A stretch of 64,000 nucleotides of DNA from CAWKMN01 sp963850765. Lineage in GTDB: Bacteria > Chloroflexota > Anaerolineae > Aggregatilineales > Aggregatilineaceae. Position 1 is the first letter of the stretch; each line of letters opens with the position of its first letter. The position numbers were made by a program, and so were the translations under genes. The stretch covers positions 1 to 64,000 of the forward strand of contig CAWKMN010000005.1 in assembly GCA_963850765.1 (NCBI GenBank), in the 5' to 3' direction. Shown piece after piece: positions 25,970-36,071 of the stretch. The notes under the pieces are model-generated. The model made no database searches. It saw only the letters and a program-made list of their open reading frames with translations, and was not told where the DNA came from.

Positions 25970-27211
25970 CTAACTCTCCGGCATGATCACGTTCTCGTCG
26001 CGCAGCAGCGGCGAGACATCCTGGGGCAGCGGCTCCTGCGGGATGTACGCCGCCCAGTTCCTGAAATCTTCCACGTACTCGGGATCGTCCATCTTCGATT
26101 CGACCCAATTCAGGAAATATCGCTCGCGCACCGAATCGAGCTCCTCCACCGACAGGTTGCCCCGGACCATCGTGCCGATGATCGCCACGTACCAGCCGCG
26201 TGACGTTTCGATCGGGCCAACGATGTCGCCGGGCTGCGCGCTGAAGATCGCCGTGCGCACGTCCTCGGGCAGCGACTCGTCATTCGGGGAGACGATACGC
26301 CATTCCGCATCGCTCTGGGGGGTCATGTCCAAGGACGCGGCGATGTCGCGCACCGTTTCGCCGGCCTCCAGCCGCCCGATAATCGCGTCGGCCTCGTCCT
26401 CGGTGGCGATGATCAGGTCCTGCACCTGCAAACCCATCGCCGCTTCCTGGGCGGCGGCGGTGGCTCCGGGCTCGTTGCTGATCAGGAACTTAAGCTGCGA
26501 ATACAGCGTCCGGGCGCGCACCACCCGCCGAAAATCCTCTTCGGTCATGCCGGTGTAGATCTTTAGCTGCCTGATGAATTCCGCATATTCGCTCTCGAAT
26601 TCGGGCGGGAGCGCGCCACCTTCGCCCACCTGAAGCACGAGGAACTGTGCGACGCGCGCATCGAACTGGTAGGGGTCCACTTCCACGCCGCGCCGGATCG
26701 CTTCTTGCAGGGTGATGGCGTCGATCACCATGATGCGCTGCACCTGCTCGCCAAAGCCGTTGCTGTCGGCCAGCGTTGCGAACAGCGACGACACCCATTG
26801 ATTCTCCGCCTTACGCAGATCGAGAATTTTGTCCGCGCCGTGTTTCTCAACCAGCTTCACCAGTTGGTAGAGCCGGAACCAGCGTTCAAACCGCACCTGC
26901 TTCTGAAACTCCGCGAGCGTGATCTCCTCCGTTCCCACACGCGTGATCACGGTGTCCGGGTTTGCGTCGGGGGCGTTGGTCGGAATGAGATAGGGCTCTG
27001 GCGTGGCCGACGGGGTGGGGGATGGTCCTGGCGTGGCCGAGGGGTTCGCCAGCGCCACGACCGTCTGTGCGTCCTGGGTTTCGACCGCACCCTCGTCAAT
27101 GTGAATAAAACCGCCGCCGCTGTCGTCCGAGGACGAGCAGGCAGCGAGCAGAACGATCAGGCATAACAGCATCACGAGGATGCTCAAGAACGATAACCAT
27201 CGGCGTTTCAT
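25970..27211 (-). CDS. Lipoprotein peptidyl-prolyl isomerase (PpiC/SurA type)
   Basis: 413 residues. Signal peptide with lipobox LLAAC (Cys25), an acidic and then Pro/Thr-rich linker (PSATPGPSPTPSATPEP), a SurA-N/PrsA-like helical domain (about 85-260) and a parvulin-like rotamase segment (LQVQDLIIATEDEADAIIGRLEAGETV, FSAQPGDIVGPIETSRGWYVAII). It should fold proteins outside the cytoplasmic membrane, like PrsA. The parvulin core is short but has the diagnostic GPIET-GWYV strand. Flanked by repeats, so probably monocistronic. Confidence 0.83.
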   Translation of the reverse strand: MKRRWLSFLSILVMLLCLIVLLAACSSSDDSGGGFIHIDEGAVETQDAQTVVALANPSATPGPSPTPSATPEPYLIPTNAPDANPDTVITRVGTEEITLAEFQKQVRFERWFRLYQLVKLVEKHGADKILDLRKAENQWVSSLFATLADSNGFGEQVQRIMVIDAITLQEAIRRGVEVDPYQFDARVAQFLVLQVGEGGALPPEFESEYAEFIRQLKIYTGMTEEDFRRVVRARTLYSQLKFLISNEPGATAAAQEAAMGLQVQDLIIATEDEADAIIGRLEAGETVRDIAASLDMTPQSDAEWRIVSPNDESLPEDVRTAIFSAQPGDIVGPIETSRGWYVAIIGTMVRGNLSVEELDSVRERYFLNWVESKMDDPEYVEDFRNWAAYIPQEPLPQDVSPLLRDENVIMPES

Positions 27212-27269
27212 GCGGCTTCCTTATGGGTGGTGGCGAGAGTCATGACGATGCCGGATGAGCCTGTGCAAT

Positions 27270-27375
27270 GTGGTTAGCCCCTCCCTCCATCTCCCTCCCC
27301 ACAGGTGGAGAGGGAGGGATCGAGCAGCAAGTCCCTCTCCGCTTGCGGGGAGGGATTTAGGGAGGGGCCAACCAT
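27270..27375. repeat. CCCTCC-type palindromes
   Basis: CCCTCCCCACAGGTGGAGAGGG and CTCCGCTTGCGGGGAGGG units fill the gap between the GH57 and PpiC-like genes. Confidence 0.6.
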
Positions 27376-27423
27376 CAGGGAGCAAGCATCGAAGTGACAT
27401 TGCCAAAACATAGACTCTGTACT

Positions 27424-29590
27424 TCACGCATTATACGCGCTGACCCGCTGCGTTATGTTACCGCGCCAGGGGGTGTTCGGTTCAAGATGCAGGTTCCAGA
27501 CGTGCAGATAAATGGTGCCCTGGTAGCCGCGTTCGTACCCCGCCTCACTGTTCGTAACCGTCTCCAGCGGGAATACCCACAGCGCCGACGGCTGATCGAC
27601 CGTGGTGATCAGCTGCAGCTTGCGAATGCTGGTCACGCTGGTGTGCGTGGTGACGCCGCTGAATTCGTGCTGCCCCGCCAGCGAGAACCGTTCCCCGCCG
27701 CCATTGACCGTCAGGTGGCAGTACGCCATATCCTGCCCGCCATCAAAGCCCGACGCCAGTTCGACCGCGAAGCGTACATCGGCCGGGAAGGATCCCTCAT
27801 TGGTGACGCTGTAGGCGCAGGTGAAGTGATCCTCATTGTGCCGGAAGGTGAACATCTTGCCCACGCGGATCGGAACCTGCTGATCGCCGACCCACACATG
27901 CCCGCTGCGGCTGAGCGTAATCACGGCCTGCTGCGCGTCCGCCTGGACATCGACCTGATAGGGCAGATTGACGAAATCGCCCTGCTCGCCATAAAACGCA
28001 CGGTAAAAAGCGGATTGATCCACATCGTCGCGCAGGAAATGATCGATGAACGCGCCGCGCCGGTACCAGTCCACCAGCAGGTAGCGGTCGATCCCGGCTT
28101 CTTTGACGCGGATGGCGTCGCGCAGCTCCCAATCGCTGGATTTCGCGGCGATCTCCGGCGTGACCAGCGCATTCTGCTGCGCGCCTGCGCGGATCTCCTC
28201 GTGATAACCTTCTTCGTAGCGCGACATGATATTGAGGATGTTGTAGCGCAGCGGGCGTGAATCGAATTCGAGCATCATGCCGCCGATGTTCGGCTTCCAG
28301 ATCGCGTTCAGTGCCGATCCGGTCAGCACAATCTCGTGCGTGCTGTCCTTGTTGAAATCGAACTGGCGGACGGTCAGCGGCGCGTTCGACCCTTCAGCGA
28401 GTTCTTCGGCGGCGATCAGGTTGGCGTAGTTCGCCACGCGGAAATTGAACAGGTAGATGCCGCCGAACAGCCCATGCCAGTAGGCGTCGTTGGCCTGCGC
28501 GCGCCACAGATGATCCAACGCCTGATCTTTCGGCTTACCGTCGGGCATGGCGTGGACCTTCTCCGCGACGTGCAGCATGCGCTTGTTCATGTGGTTGACT
28601 TCGTCGTACTTCACCATGAAGTTACGCCAGATGCTCCCGCGCAGATAGCGCAGCACATCCTCGCGCTTCTGATCCGTGAATTCCTTCTTGATGTGCTTCA
28701 ATTCGCGGAAACGCGCCGGCGGCAGCGACCACTGGCCCATCTCGAAATAGCTGGCGGTGGGCAGATAAACCCGGCCCAGCGCGGGATAGCTGGTCGATAT
28801 AATCCATCGGGCGGATCGTTTCCACCCATTCGCTGTTCTCTTCGATGGCGGCGAACAGCTTCTCCATGTACTTCGTTTCGCCCCAGTTATGTTCGTAAGT
28901 GCCCGGCCATACGCCGAACTTCTCGCCGTCATCGCCCATAAAGGCCAGCCGGGGGCGGAAATCGGGCGGGGCGTCGTGGGTCTGATCGCGCAGCCAGGTG
29001 ATCAGGTTGGGCACGGTGTCCCACGGGATCGCGTAGCGGAGATAACTCAGCGTGGGGAACACGCGCACGGTGTAGCCCTGCTCTTCGCTGACAAAATAGC
29101 CGAATAATTCCTTTTCCTTGTTGTAACCGACAGCTTCAAAATGGGTATCGTCAATAATCACATAATCGATGCCGGCCTCGGCAATGGGGCGGACGAGGTG
29201 CGGCTCCCAGACCCGTTCGGCCAGCCACATGCCGCGCGGTTTCATGCCGAATACGTCCTCGACGGCCTTGCTCAATTTCCGGATCTGGCCGACCTTGTCC
29301 GCGTCGGGCAGGGTGATCAGGATCGGCTCGTAGTACGCGCCGGAGAGCACCTCAAGCTGCCGGCGCTCGGCCAGCGCCCGGATGCGCTTGAGGAGCGGCT
29401 GCTGCTCCGCGATCAGGTAATCGAGCAGGCTGCCGGTGAAGTGAATGCCACATTTGACGTTGGGATGCTGCTCCATCAGGGCGACAAATGGCTCGTAGGC
29501 CACTCTGACGCTGTGTTCGTTCACGAAGTCGAACTGGCCGACCGGCTGATGATTATGCAGAACCAGGGAGAGATAAAGCTTCGAGGTCAT
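27424..29590 (-). CDS. GH57 4-alpha-glucanotransferase/amylase (one frameshift)
   Basis: About 720 residues after joining two frames near 28790. All five GH57 signatures are visible: HNHQPVG, EVLSGAYYEPIL, GMWLAERVWEPHL with the nucleophile Glu, MGDDGEKFG with the acid/base Asp, and QANDAYWHGLFGG. The C-terminal half corresponds to DUF1925/DUF1926, as in Thermococcus-type 4-alpha-glucanotransferases. It rearranges maltodextrins and glycogen side chains in the cytosol. ATG 29590 follows AGGAGG. A LacI-type operator-like palindrome sits just upstream at 29604. Both halves are well conserved, so the break is probably a sequence error. Confidence 0.88.
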
Positions 29591-29603
29591 GTCCCCTCCT
29601 TGA

Positions 29604-29617
29604 CTAAATCGGTTTAG
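29604..29617 (-). promoter_or_regulatory. LacI-type operator-like palindrome upstream of the GH57 gene
   Basis: CTAAATCGGTTTAG lies 14 bases upstream of the GH57 ATG, next to the ribosome-binding site, a position where a bound repressor would block expression. It differs from a perfect palindrome at one pair and matches the site before glgP at 1984-1997 in 12 of 14 positions. Confidence 0.5.
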
Positions 29618-29694
29618 CGGCTGTAATTGTGCTGATTGTAACACACATTGGGGTCACACGACGGTTTTTTTGTTGGCGAAAGAGGCATGTTACA

Positions 29695-30171
29695 ATGAAG
29701 ATGTCCGATCATGATAGCCATACCCAACAGGTCCACTCCATGTTATACAACGTGCTTGTTGTCGAAGATGACCGCCGGGCAGCAGAAGGCCTCGCCGCGC
29801 AGATCGGCGTGTTGGGGCACACGGTCGTGATTGCATATGGCCCCCGCATGGCTCTTCAGCAGTTGAACGAAGTGATTCCCGACGTGATCTTCATGGACAT
29901 CAACATGCCCGGCATCGACGGCGTTGAGGTGCTGCGCTTCCTGCGGCGTGATCCCATGACCGCCGATGTCCCAGTGATCATCATATCGGCTGAAGACCAG
30001 CCGGTGACCCGACAGGCAGCCTTCGCCGCCGGCGCGAACGATTACCTCGTCAAGCCGCCAACGCTGGAACAGATCGAAGCGGTGCTCGACAAGGTGATCC
30101 ACATCACCCAGCCGGATGGCTCCGGCACCGCCGCCGAATCAAACGATACCCGCCCGGCGGATAAGGCGTGA
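29695..30171 (+). CDS. Single-domain response regulator
   Basis: 158 residues from ATG 29695 (AAAGAGG about ten bases upstream); ATG 29740 (MLYNVLVVEDD) is the alternative and would fit if the TACAAT at 29691-29696 is a -10 box. The receiver has VVEDDRR, the phospho-Asp in VIFMDINMPGIDG, IIISAED with Ser at the Thr/Ser position, and Lys in LVKPP. No output domain; a short Gly/Thr/Asn-rich tail. Divergent from the GH57 gene with about 100 bases between. Confidence 0.85.
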   Translation: MKMSDHDSHTQQVHSMLYNVLVVEDDRRAAEGLAAQIGVLGHTVVIAYGPRMALQQLNEVIPDVIFMDINMPGIDGVEVLRFLRRDPMTADVPVIIISAEDQPVTRQAAFAAGANDYLVKPPTLEQIEAVLDKVIHITQPDGSGTAAESNDTRPADKA

Positions 30172-30215
30172 GGCTGCGAGCCGTGATGGTCATTGCAGGG
30201 GATCATCTATTTTCC

Positions 30216-30521
30216 GTAGGGGCGGGACTTGCCCTGCCCAAAATGGGCAACTCTATGCGCTTTGACAAAATAATTCGGCAACCGGATTTTTTGTAGGGCG
30301 TATTGATGTTTTTGACAATGAATACGGATACGGGCTGACGACGCCCCTCACCCGGCCCTCTCCCCGGCCCAGCCAGGGGGGGCAACGCTCTCCCCCTAGC
30401 TCGGCTGGAGAGGGGGCCGGGGAGGGGCGTGTATTTTATTTCCGCATTAATTGTTAAACCTCATCAATACGCCCCTACGTCACATTGCCGGATCTAATTG
30501 AAAATCTGCATAGGGTTGCCC
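30216..30521. repeat. Five-layer concentric palindrome
   Basis: Layers from outside in: GGGCAACTCTATGC (30245-30258) with GCATAGGGTTGCCC (30508-30521); TAATTCGGCAA (30271-30281) with TTGCCG..AATT (30485-30499); GTAGGGCGTATTGATG (30293-30308) with CATCAATACGCCCCTAC (30462-30478); ACGCCCCTCACC..GGCCCTCTCC with GGAGAGGGGGCC..GAGGGGCGT; and CAGCCAGGG with the CTCGGCTGG centre. No gene is visible between 30172 and 30581. Confidence 0.85.
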
Positions 30522-30581
30522 CTGCGCAACCGACCGATTGCCGCGCGTAGCTCCATTCAAGCTGCCCAGCGAAACCTCCGC

Positions 30582-30983
30582 TCAATCCCCGCGCCACGAG
30601 CGGAACGGCGGCGCCGGCGGATTAGTGCCGGTAAACATCCAGCGGACGCGGTCATAGCTGATCAGGTAGTGGAACAGGATCAGCACACCGAACACAACCG
30701 CCGCCGTGGTCGATCCCGCCGCTGCCAGCAGGATCACCGCCGCCGCAAAATAGACCACTTCGAGCAGCAGGCGCACCGGGCCAGGAACCGCCACGGGGGC
30801 CGGCCCCGGATCGTTCGGGATGCGGAAGATGCCCCAGAGCGTGGCCGCTGCCAGCGGCAGGCCGAATGCTAACCCATAGCGCATTAGCCCGTCGTGTTCA
30901 GTCCAGCCCCAATAACCCATCGCGAACAGCCCTGCCATCTCCAGCACAAAGCGGAGCAGCAGGTTGAGCGGGTTGCTGCTCAC
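30582..30983 (-). CDS. YrdB-like (DUF2568) membrane protein
   Basis: 133 residues from a GTG at 30983, whose GTGA overlaps the TGA of the upstream gene. Four TM helices (LLLRFVLEMAGLFAMGYWGW, LMRYGLAFGLPLAAATLWGIF, LLLEVVYFAAAVILLAAAG, TAAVVFGVLILFHYLISY) and the FRIPNDPGPAPV loop are typical of the YrdB/DUF2568 family, whose function is unknown. A longer open frame in the same phase upstream is the shadow of the preceding gene. Translational coupling by the four-base overlap implies co-expression with the secreted protein before it. Confidence 0.8.
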   Translation of the reverse strand: MSSNPLNLLLRFVLEMAGLFAMGYWGWTEHDGLMRYGLAFGLPLAAATLWGIFRIPNDPGPAPVAVPGPVRLLLEVVYFAAAVILLAAAGSTTAAVVFGVLILFHYLISYDRVRWMFTGTNPPAPPFRSWRGD

Positions 30984-32510
30984 GGAACCTGCTCCCAGCG
31001 GCCGAAGCCCGATCCGACCGCCGATCCGTCCGGCAGGGTGATATAAAACGCATACGCCGGGCGCGGATCGCGTGTCAGCGCGACGCCCTGCACCTGGGCC
31101 GTGTAGCCGGTTTCGCTTTCCAGCGCCCAACCCAACCGCTCGCGCACGCCGGGCGCATGAGCCCACACCTTGCCGAAACCGCTGGCCGGCGCATGACGAT
31201 CCACGGGCGGCACCTCTTCGAGTTCCGCATCCGGCAGACCGGCATAATCTTTCTCGACAAAGTAGGCGGCGGTGCCATCGTCGTAATGCACGTAGATCTC
31301 GTTGGTATCCGAGCGCCACAGCATATAGCCGTTCTCGAAGGGCTGGTACGACGCGCCCGCGCTCATCGGCGCATTGGTCGGACAGCCATCGGCCTCGCCA
31401 AAGAAGAACGTGTACGGGCAGTGAACTTTGACTTCCGCGTGGGCGGTGGCGGAACCATCCGCCGTGCGGAGCGTGTAGATCGCGCTGTAAGCCGCGTAGT
31501 CGGGCAGGTAGACCTGGGCGCTGCCCTTGGGCGACTGGGCATTGACAACCGATGACACGGCGGCGATGTTCGGCACGGACTGGTCGATCGAGACGCCGCC
31601 TGTACCCTGGACTTCCCATGTGAGCGTGATGGCTGATCCGGGGTTGACGGTTTGCGGCTCGGCGGTGAATAACAGGATCACGTTGCCCGGCGGGGGCGGC
31701 TGGGGCAGGGGCGTGGCCGTCGGAACGAGCGCGGTATTGCTGTCCGTGGTGATGGGTCCGCTGGTGGGGACGCCCGCCGCCGCGACTTCGATAGTCTGTT
31801 CGGCCAGCACGGACTCCGTCACCACATCGACCACCCGCAGCCGCAGCGTTATCGCGGACGCGCCTGCCTCATAGATCGGGGCGATCGGCCCCTGTGCGGT
31901 GGATGGAACCCAGAGATTCTGGCGCGGCAGTTCGACCGACACAGCCGACCCATCCGCAAGTACCTGCTCAAAGACGAGATTGGATGTCGGCACCCGGTTG
32001 GACACGCTCCACATGACAAGAAGCTGCTCCGCGCCGACGCTCGCACTGTCCGCCTGGAAGACGTCGATCACCGGGCCGGCGCTGGCCGTCGCGAGATCAT
32101 AGGGAATCGACACGATGCGCTGATCGACCACGCTGTTGGAGGCGATGTGCAGGATCGACAGCAGAAAGGCGGGCGGTCCGAAGTTCAGACGGGTGGCGCA
32201 CCGTCACGTCGCGCGACCCATTGGCCTCAAGCGGCACGCTGTCCTGCGGGAAAACCGGCTCCCAGCGATCGAGAACGTAGGTATGCAGGCGCAGGCGGTA
32301 TTCGTCAGTCAGCCCGGCGGTGTGCCAGGTGAGCGTGGTGGTGGCGGCTTCGTTTTCTGCGTCGGCCACGGTAATCAGGTTGAGCGATGAATTAAACGTA
32401 ATGATGGCCGGACGCGGTGCGGCCCCGGTCGCCTGATAGGCGGTAGCTGCCTGATAGCCGCCGCCCGCCAGAGCCGCAATTAGAATCAGAACCCAGAGTT
32501 TTGTTTTCAT
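30980..32510 (-). CDS. Secreted Ig-like/Pro-rich protein (one frameshift)
   Basis: Two frames join near 32185 into about 509 residues. The upstream one begins MKTKLWVLILIAALAGGG (signal peptide) and carries a fibronectin-like beta region (LTWHTAGLTDEYRLRLHTYVLDRWEPV); the other continues with GPPAFLLSILHIASNSVVDQR and further beta modules, a PTATPLPQPPPPG linker, an Ig-like segment (FTAEPQTVNPGSAITLTWEVQGTGG) and a C-terminal domain with CPYTFFFGEADGCP. The architecture is that of Chloroflexota cell-surface proteins. ATG 32510 has GGTGAGGA upstream. It is coupled to the YrdB-like gene by a GTGA overlap. Function unknown. Confidence 0.7.
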
Positions 32511-32633
32511 CAAGCAATCCTCACCATAGGAGTTTGGCAACCTCAACGGTGTGCTGCCAGATAGCTTACAGTGTTGTTTTCGCAGCGGCAAGTCCACCCG
32601 GCCGTATGCGGTGTGCACGCGACCTGCAGAGCA

Positions 32634-32642
32634 TGCTATACT
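32634..32642 (+). promoter_or_regulatory. Extended -10 promoter of glgC
   Basis: TGC-TATACT is an extended -10 element about 88 bases before the glgC ATG. The -35 region is weak, as usual for extended -10 promoters. Confidence 0.5.
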
Positions 32643-32729
32643 GGAAACGAATGCGCGATTTCTGGTAACGTGATCGCCGCGAGAGGCTTGGGATCAATGG
32701 CTGCAGCATCATCACGAGGAGCGTTTGGT

Positions 32730-33996
32730 ATGCAAACACGAGCTGTTATTCTGGCGGGGGGGGAAGGCAGCCGTCTGGGCGTCTTGACGGCCAAGCGTGC
32801 CAAGCCCGCCGTGCCCTTTGCCGGCAAATACCGCATTATTGATTTTCCCCTGAGCAACTGCGTTAATTCCGGTATTTTTGATGTGCTGGTGCTCACCCAA
32901 TACCGGCCGCACAGCCTCAACGAGCATATTGGTTTGGGTCGCCCGTGGGACCTGGATCGATCGTTTACCGGCGGCGTCCAGCTTCTCCAGCCGTACCAGG
33001 GACGGCAGGATACGGATTGGTACGCGGGCACTGCCGACGCCGTGACCCAGAATATCAACTTCATCCGGCGTGGCCATCCCCGGAATGTTCTGATTCTCTC
33101 CGGCGATCACATCTACGAAATGGAATACGATCTGCTTGTCCGCTACCACGAGACCCAGGAAGCAGACGTGACGGTGTGCGTGATCCGAGTGCCGCTTGAC
33201 GGAAGCGTCGCGCTATGGCATCATGGCGACCGATGACCAATTTCGCATCGTGGACTTTGTCGAGAAGCCCGCCGACCCGCCGGGCAATCTCGCGAATATG
33301 GGCGTGTATGTGTTCAAGCATGGGGTGCTGGAAAATCTGCTGCTCGAAGACGCCGCCCGTACCGATTCGCGCCACGATTTTGGCTATAACATCATCCCCC
33401 GCATGCTGGAACTCGGTATGAAGGTGATCGCCTATCCGTTTGATGGCTACTGGATCGACGTGGGGACGGTCGATGCGTACTGGGAAGCGCACATGGACCT
33501 GCTGACCATGCCCCCGTCGCTGAACCTGAACGACCGCTCCTGGATCATCCATACCCGCAGCGAGGAACGCCCACCGGTTCAGATCCAGCGCGGCGCGGTG
33601 GTCGAAGACAGCCTGATCACGGATGGCTCGATCATCAGCGAGGGCGCGCGCGTGATCCGCAGCGTGCTGTCGCCGGGCGTCTTCGTGGCCCCCGGGGCGC
33701 AGATCGTCGAAAGCGTGGTGCTCACCGACAGCTACATCGAGCGCGACGCCACGATCGTGCGGGCGATCATCGATAAAGGAGTGGTTATCGGGCAGGGGGC
33801 GACGGTTGGCAAGCACCTCGACGGCGACAAGCTGGGGATCGCGTGCATCGGCAAAAACTCGACGGTCCCGCCGGGCTTCACAGTGGAGCACAGCGCGGTG
33901 ATGGGCACCGACCTGCTGGCCGAAGATGTGAGCGACCAGTATCCCAACCGGATTGTGCCGGCGGGGGCGCTGGTGGGTTTCAAACAGCCGCGCTAG
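32730..33996 (+). CDS. glgC: Glucose-1-phosphate adenylyltransferase (one frameshift)
   Basis: Makes ADP-glucose, the donor for glycogen synthase. Two frames give about 422 residues: the first has the nucleotide-binding GGEGSRLGVLTAKRAKPAVPF, IDFPLSNC and SGDHIYEM; after VIRVPL the second continues TEASRYGIMATDD, then VEKP, GDYWIDVGT-like YWIDVGTVDAYW and a left-handed beta-helix C-terminus. One extra T near 33199 explains the break. ATG 32730 follows ACGAGGA. The activator and inhibitor sites around the N-terminal Arg/Lys residues look normal. glgA and glgB are not in the window. Confidence 0.9.
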
Positions 33997-34077
33997 GGCG
34001 TGGAATGCACTATTGGCCGCTATCTCCACAGCGTGAATAAGGGGAGCGGATCGGGTCGTTCCAGAGATTAGTCTGTG

Positions 34078-34134
34078 TAACGGCGGGCAGGCAAGCTTGC
34101 CCAGGGCGGCCTACGGGGTCGCCCCTACTCCAAC
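34078..34134. repeat. GTAGGGGCG-family repeat
   Basis: GGCAGGCAAGCTTGCCCAGGGCGG...GGGTCGCCCCTAC; a variant of the units at 21112 and 48578. Confidence 0.55.
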
Positions 34135-34718
34135 GGTCCAGTCTGCTCGAAGCTGAGATCCACCCGGTTGCGCGCGCAGTCGTCCGTGTCCAGCACAATT
34201 TCCACCGGCGCGGAGAGATAACGGCCAGCCGCACTGACCTGCGCCCACAGGCGGCGATTTACCATGCCGGTCAGGACAACCTGCCATTCGCCGGCCGGCA
34301 GCCCGGCAAGCTCGCCGGTAAAGATCATCTGCGGCTCGACATCATCTCCCCACACCAACACCTGATAGGCATCCGTGGGACTGCCCTCCTGGTCGAGAAT
34401 CCGCCCAGCAACAATCTGCTGATCGCACGTCTCGGCGGCATCATGGCTGGGGCTGCTGGAATTGGGGGCAAATGGGAACTGCCCCAATTCGACTGGCGGG
34501 GCTGGCGTGCTGGACGCGATCGCTTCAGCCGTCGCCATCTCGCTCAAAACGGCGGTGAGCGTCAGGCCGAATTCGGTTTCGCGGTCTTCTTGGCGTGCAT
34601 TGCTGATCAGGATCACCAGAATCGTCACGGTCAGCGTGGCAAAAAACAGAACCACCGCCACGGTCAGCGCGATTTTGTAGAGGCGGCTGGATGTCAGACT
34701 ACGTTGTGGGTCATTCAT
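34125..34718 (-). CDS. Membrane-anchored protein with Ig-like outer domain
   Basis: 197 residues. A short cytosolic start (MNDPQRSLTSSRLYK), one TM helix (about 16-38), a Pro/Ala/Ser linker (ASSTPAPPVELGQF) and an outer beta domain (about 75-197) with CDQQIVAGRILDQEGSPTDA and VQVLVWGDDVEPQMIF-like strands that resemble a carboxypeptidase-regulatory or Cna-B fold, plus one cysteine pair (CDQQ, DDCAR). ATG 34718 follows AGAGGAA. The next gene upstream, an SGNH hydrolase, ends 48 bases before it, so the two may be co-transcribed and act on the same surface polymer. Function unknown. Confidence 0.65.
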   Translation of the reverse strand: MNDPQRSLTSSRLYKIALTVAVVLFFATLTVTILVILISNARQEDRETEFGLTLTAVLSEMATAEAIASSTPAPPVELGQFPFAPNSSSPSHDAAETCDQQIVAGRILDQEGSPTDAYQVLVWGDDVEPQMIFTGELAGLPAGEWQVVLTGMVNRRLWAQVSAAGRYLSAPVEIVLDTDDCARNRVDLSFEQTGPLE

Positions 34719-34766
34719 GTTAGTCGTTCCTCTGAGGAACTCGATCCCTTCACCTGCCACACCCGA

Positions 34767-35983
34767 TCAATCCTGGCGTATTTTCTCGAAAACCGCCTCG
34801 GCGATTACCTTGTAGCCGCGCGGCGACGGATGACCATCCGTGGTGTCCAGATACACCTCCTGGCCAGCCTGGAGCGCGTCTCTGAGGTCCGGCAGCATAT
34901 CAATATACTCGATGCCATTGGCCTCGAGCATCGAGACCACCTCAACTCTGGCTGCCTGTTCGAGTTCTGATGAGCTGGTCATACGCCTCGTCACCCTGTC
35001 CGGCCATCAGATCCGCATACACGCTTTCCTTGGTCGGGAGCAGCATGACGACCAGCCGGATACCTTGGGCGAGAGCCTGACTGTGGATATCCAGCAGCAC
35101 ATCTTTTGTGATGCGCATGCCTTCCGCAATGCGTGGCTCGTCCAATTGGACGGCCAGACTCCGGTACGCTACCGTAAATTTCGTGCCGACCCGTTCATCT
35201 GAATAGGCGGCGTCGGACTGCACCATGCCGATCTCATTCGCCAGCCGGCCGACGGTGTCATCGAACAGGATCTGCTCGGCGTCCGGTTTCCGGCGCGAGG
35301 CAAACGCATCACGCAGATAGACAGATTCATATGCGTCGTAAAAGTCGTTGCCGAAATAGAGAGCCGTAACGATTACCTCCGGCGAAAGCTCGGCCAGTGC
35401 GACCTGAACCTGAGCCCAGTATTCCACCGGGCCGAAGCCTATCGTTCCCATATTGTACACGCTCTGATCGGTCAGGTCACCCAGGACATACGGCCAGGTG
35501 TCTTCGCGTGGTGCGTTCATACCCCATGTCTGCGAGTCGCCAAGGGCCACCATATCGACATTTGAGGGCACCTCATCATTGCGGTAGCCGTTCGCATCGT
35601 GTCCCCAGGCGTTTGGCTTGACCATGCTGCCTAACAGCGCATCGTCGATCCGGTTGTTGACATTGGCGAAATTGTCCCCGGCCTCAGGGTTGATCGTGAA
35701 GACGATCAGAAACAGGAGCGGAAGCGTCCCAATGATGGCTACAACGGTGAACAGCGTGTAGATGATGAGCAGGGTGTGCTTTTTCCGGCCCAGCAGGCCG
35801 CCCAATGCCCATCCCAAGCCTGCCACGATTTCCAGCAGCGCAGAACCTTTCCAGCGCCATCCCGAGCGGCAATTCGTACAACAGGGTCGCCAGGGCGGCC
35901 GCGAAGACTGAAATCGTGCCAAGGATAATAAGTGCCTGGCGCTGGTGACCAAGCCGGCTAAAGCGCAAACGATACGGGCGCAT
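34767..35983 (-). CDS. Membrane-anchored SGNH/GDSL hydrolase (two frameshifts)
   Basis: Three frame segments join near 35845 and 34975 into about 405 residues. The N-terminus MRPYRLRFSRLGHQRQALIIL leads into three TM helices; the catalytic domain has the block-I serine in ALGDSQTWG, FGPVEYWAQ, the Asn block in YFGNDFYD, and the Asp/His pair in DTTDGHPSPRGY. Members of this family de-esterify or acetylate polysaccharides (AlgX, PatB types) at the cell surface. ATG 35983 follows GGAGAAG. It lies after the debranching-enzyme gene but a glycogen role is not implied. Segment junctions are seamless when one base is changed, so sequence error is likely. Confidence 0.72.
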
Positions 35984-36071
35984 TCGATGCTTCTCCGCTT
36001 GTGAATAACCGGGTATCGCATGGCCGCTGCGAGGACCTGGCTGGACGCAGCAGCGGCTCCACGGGCCGGTT

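Noticed and set aside
30980..31619. The upstream part of a long frame that ends in the YrdB-like gene
   Set aside because: It overlaps the secreted protein in another frame, is Arg-rich and motif-free; only the part after GTG 30983 encodes TM helices.
33200..33236. Split glgC as two separate proteins
   Set aside because: Each half lacks what the other has (nucleotide site versus beta-helix), there is no second ribosome-binding site, and one extra T explains the break.
34125..36021. SGNH hydrolase as part of the glycogen operon
   Set aside because: Same strand and close to the debranching enzyme, but it has its own start and a cell-surface topology that does not fit cytosolic glycogen metabolism.
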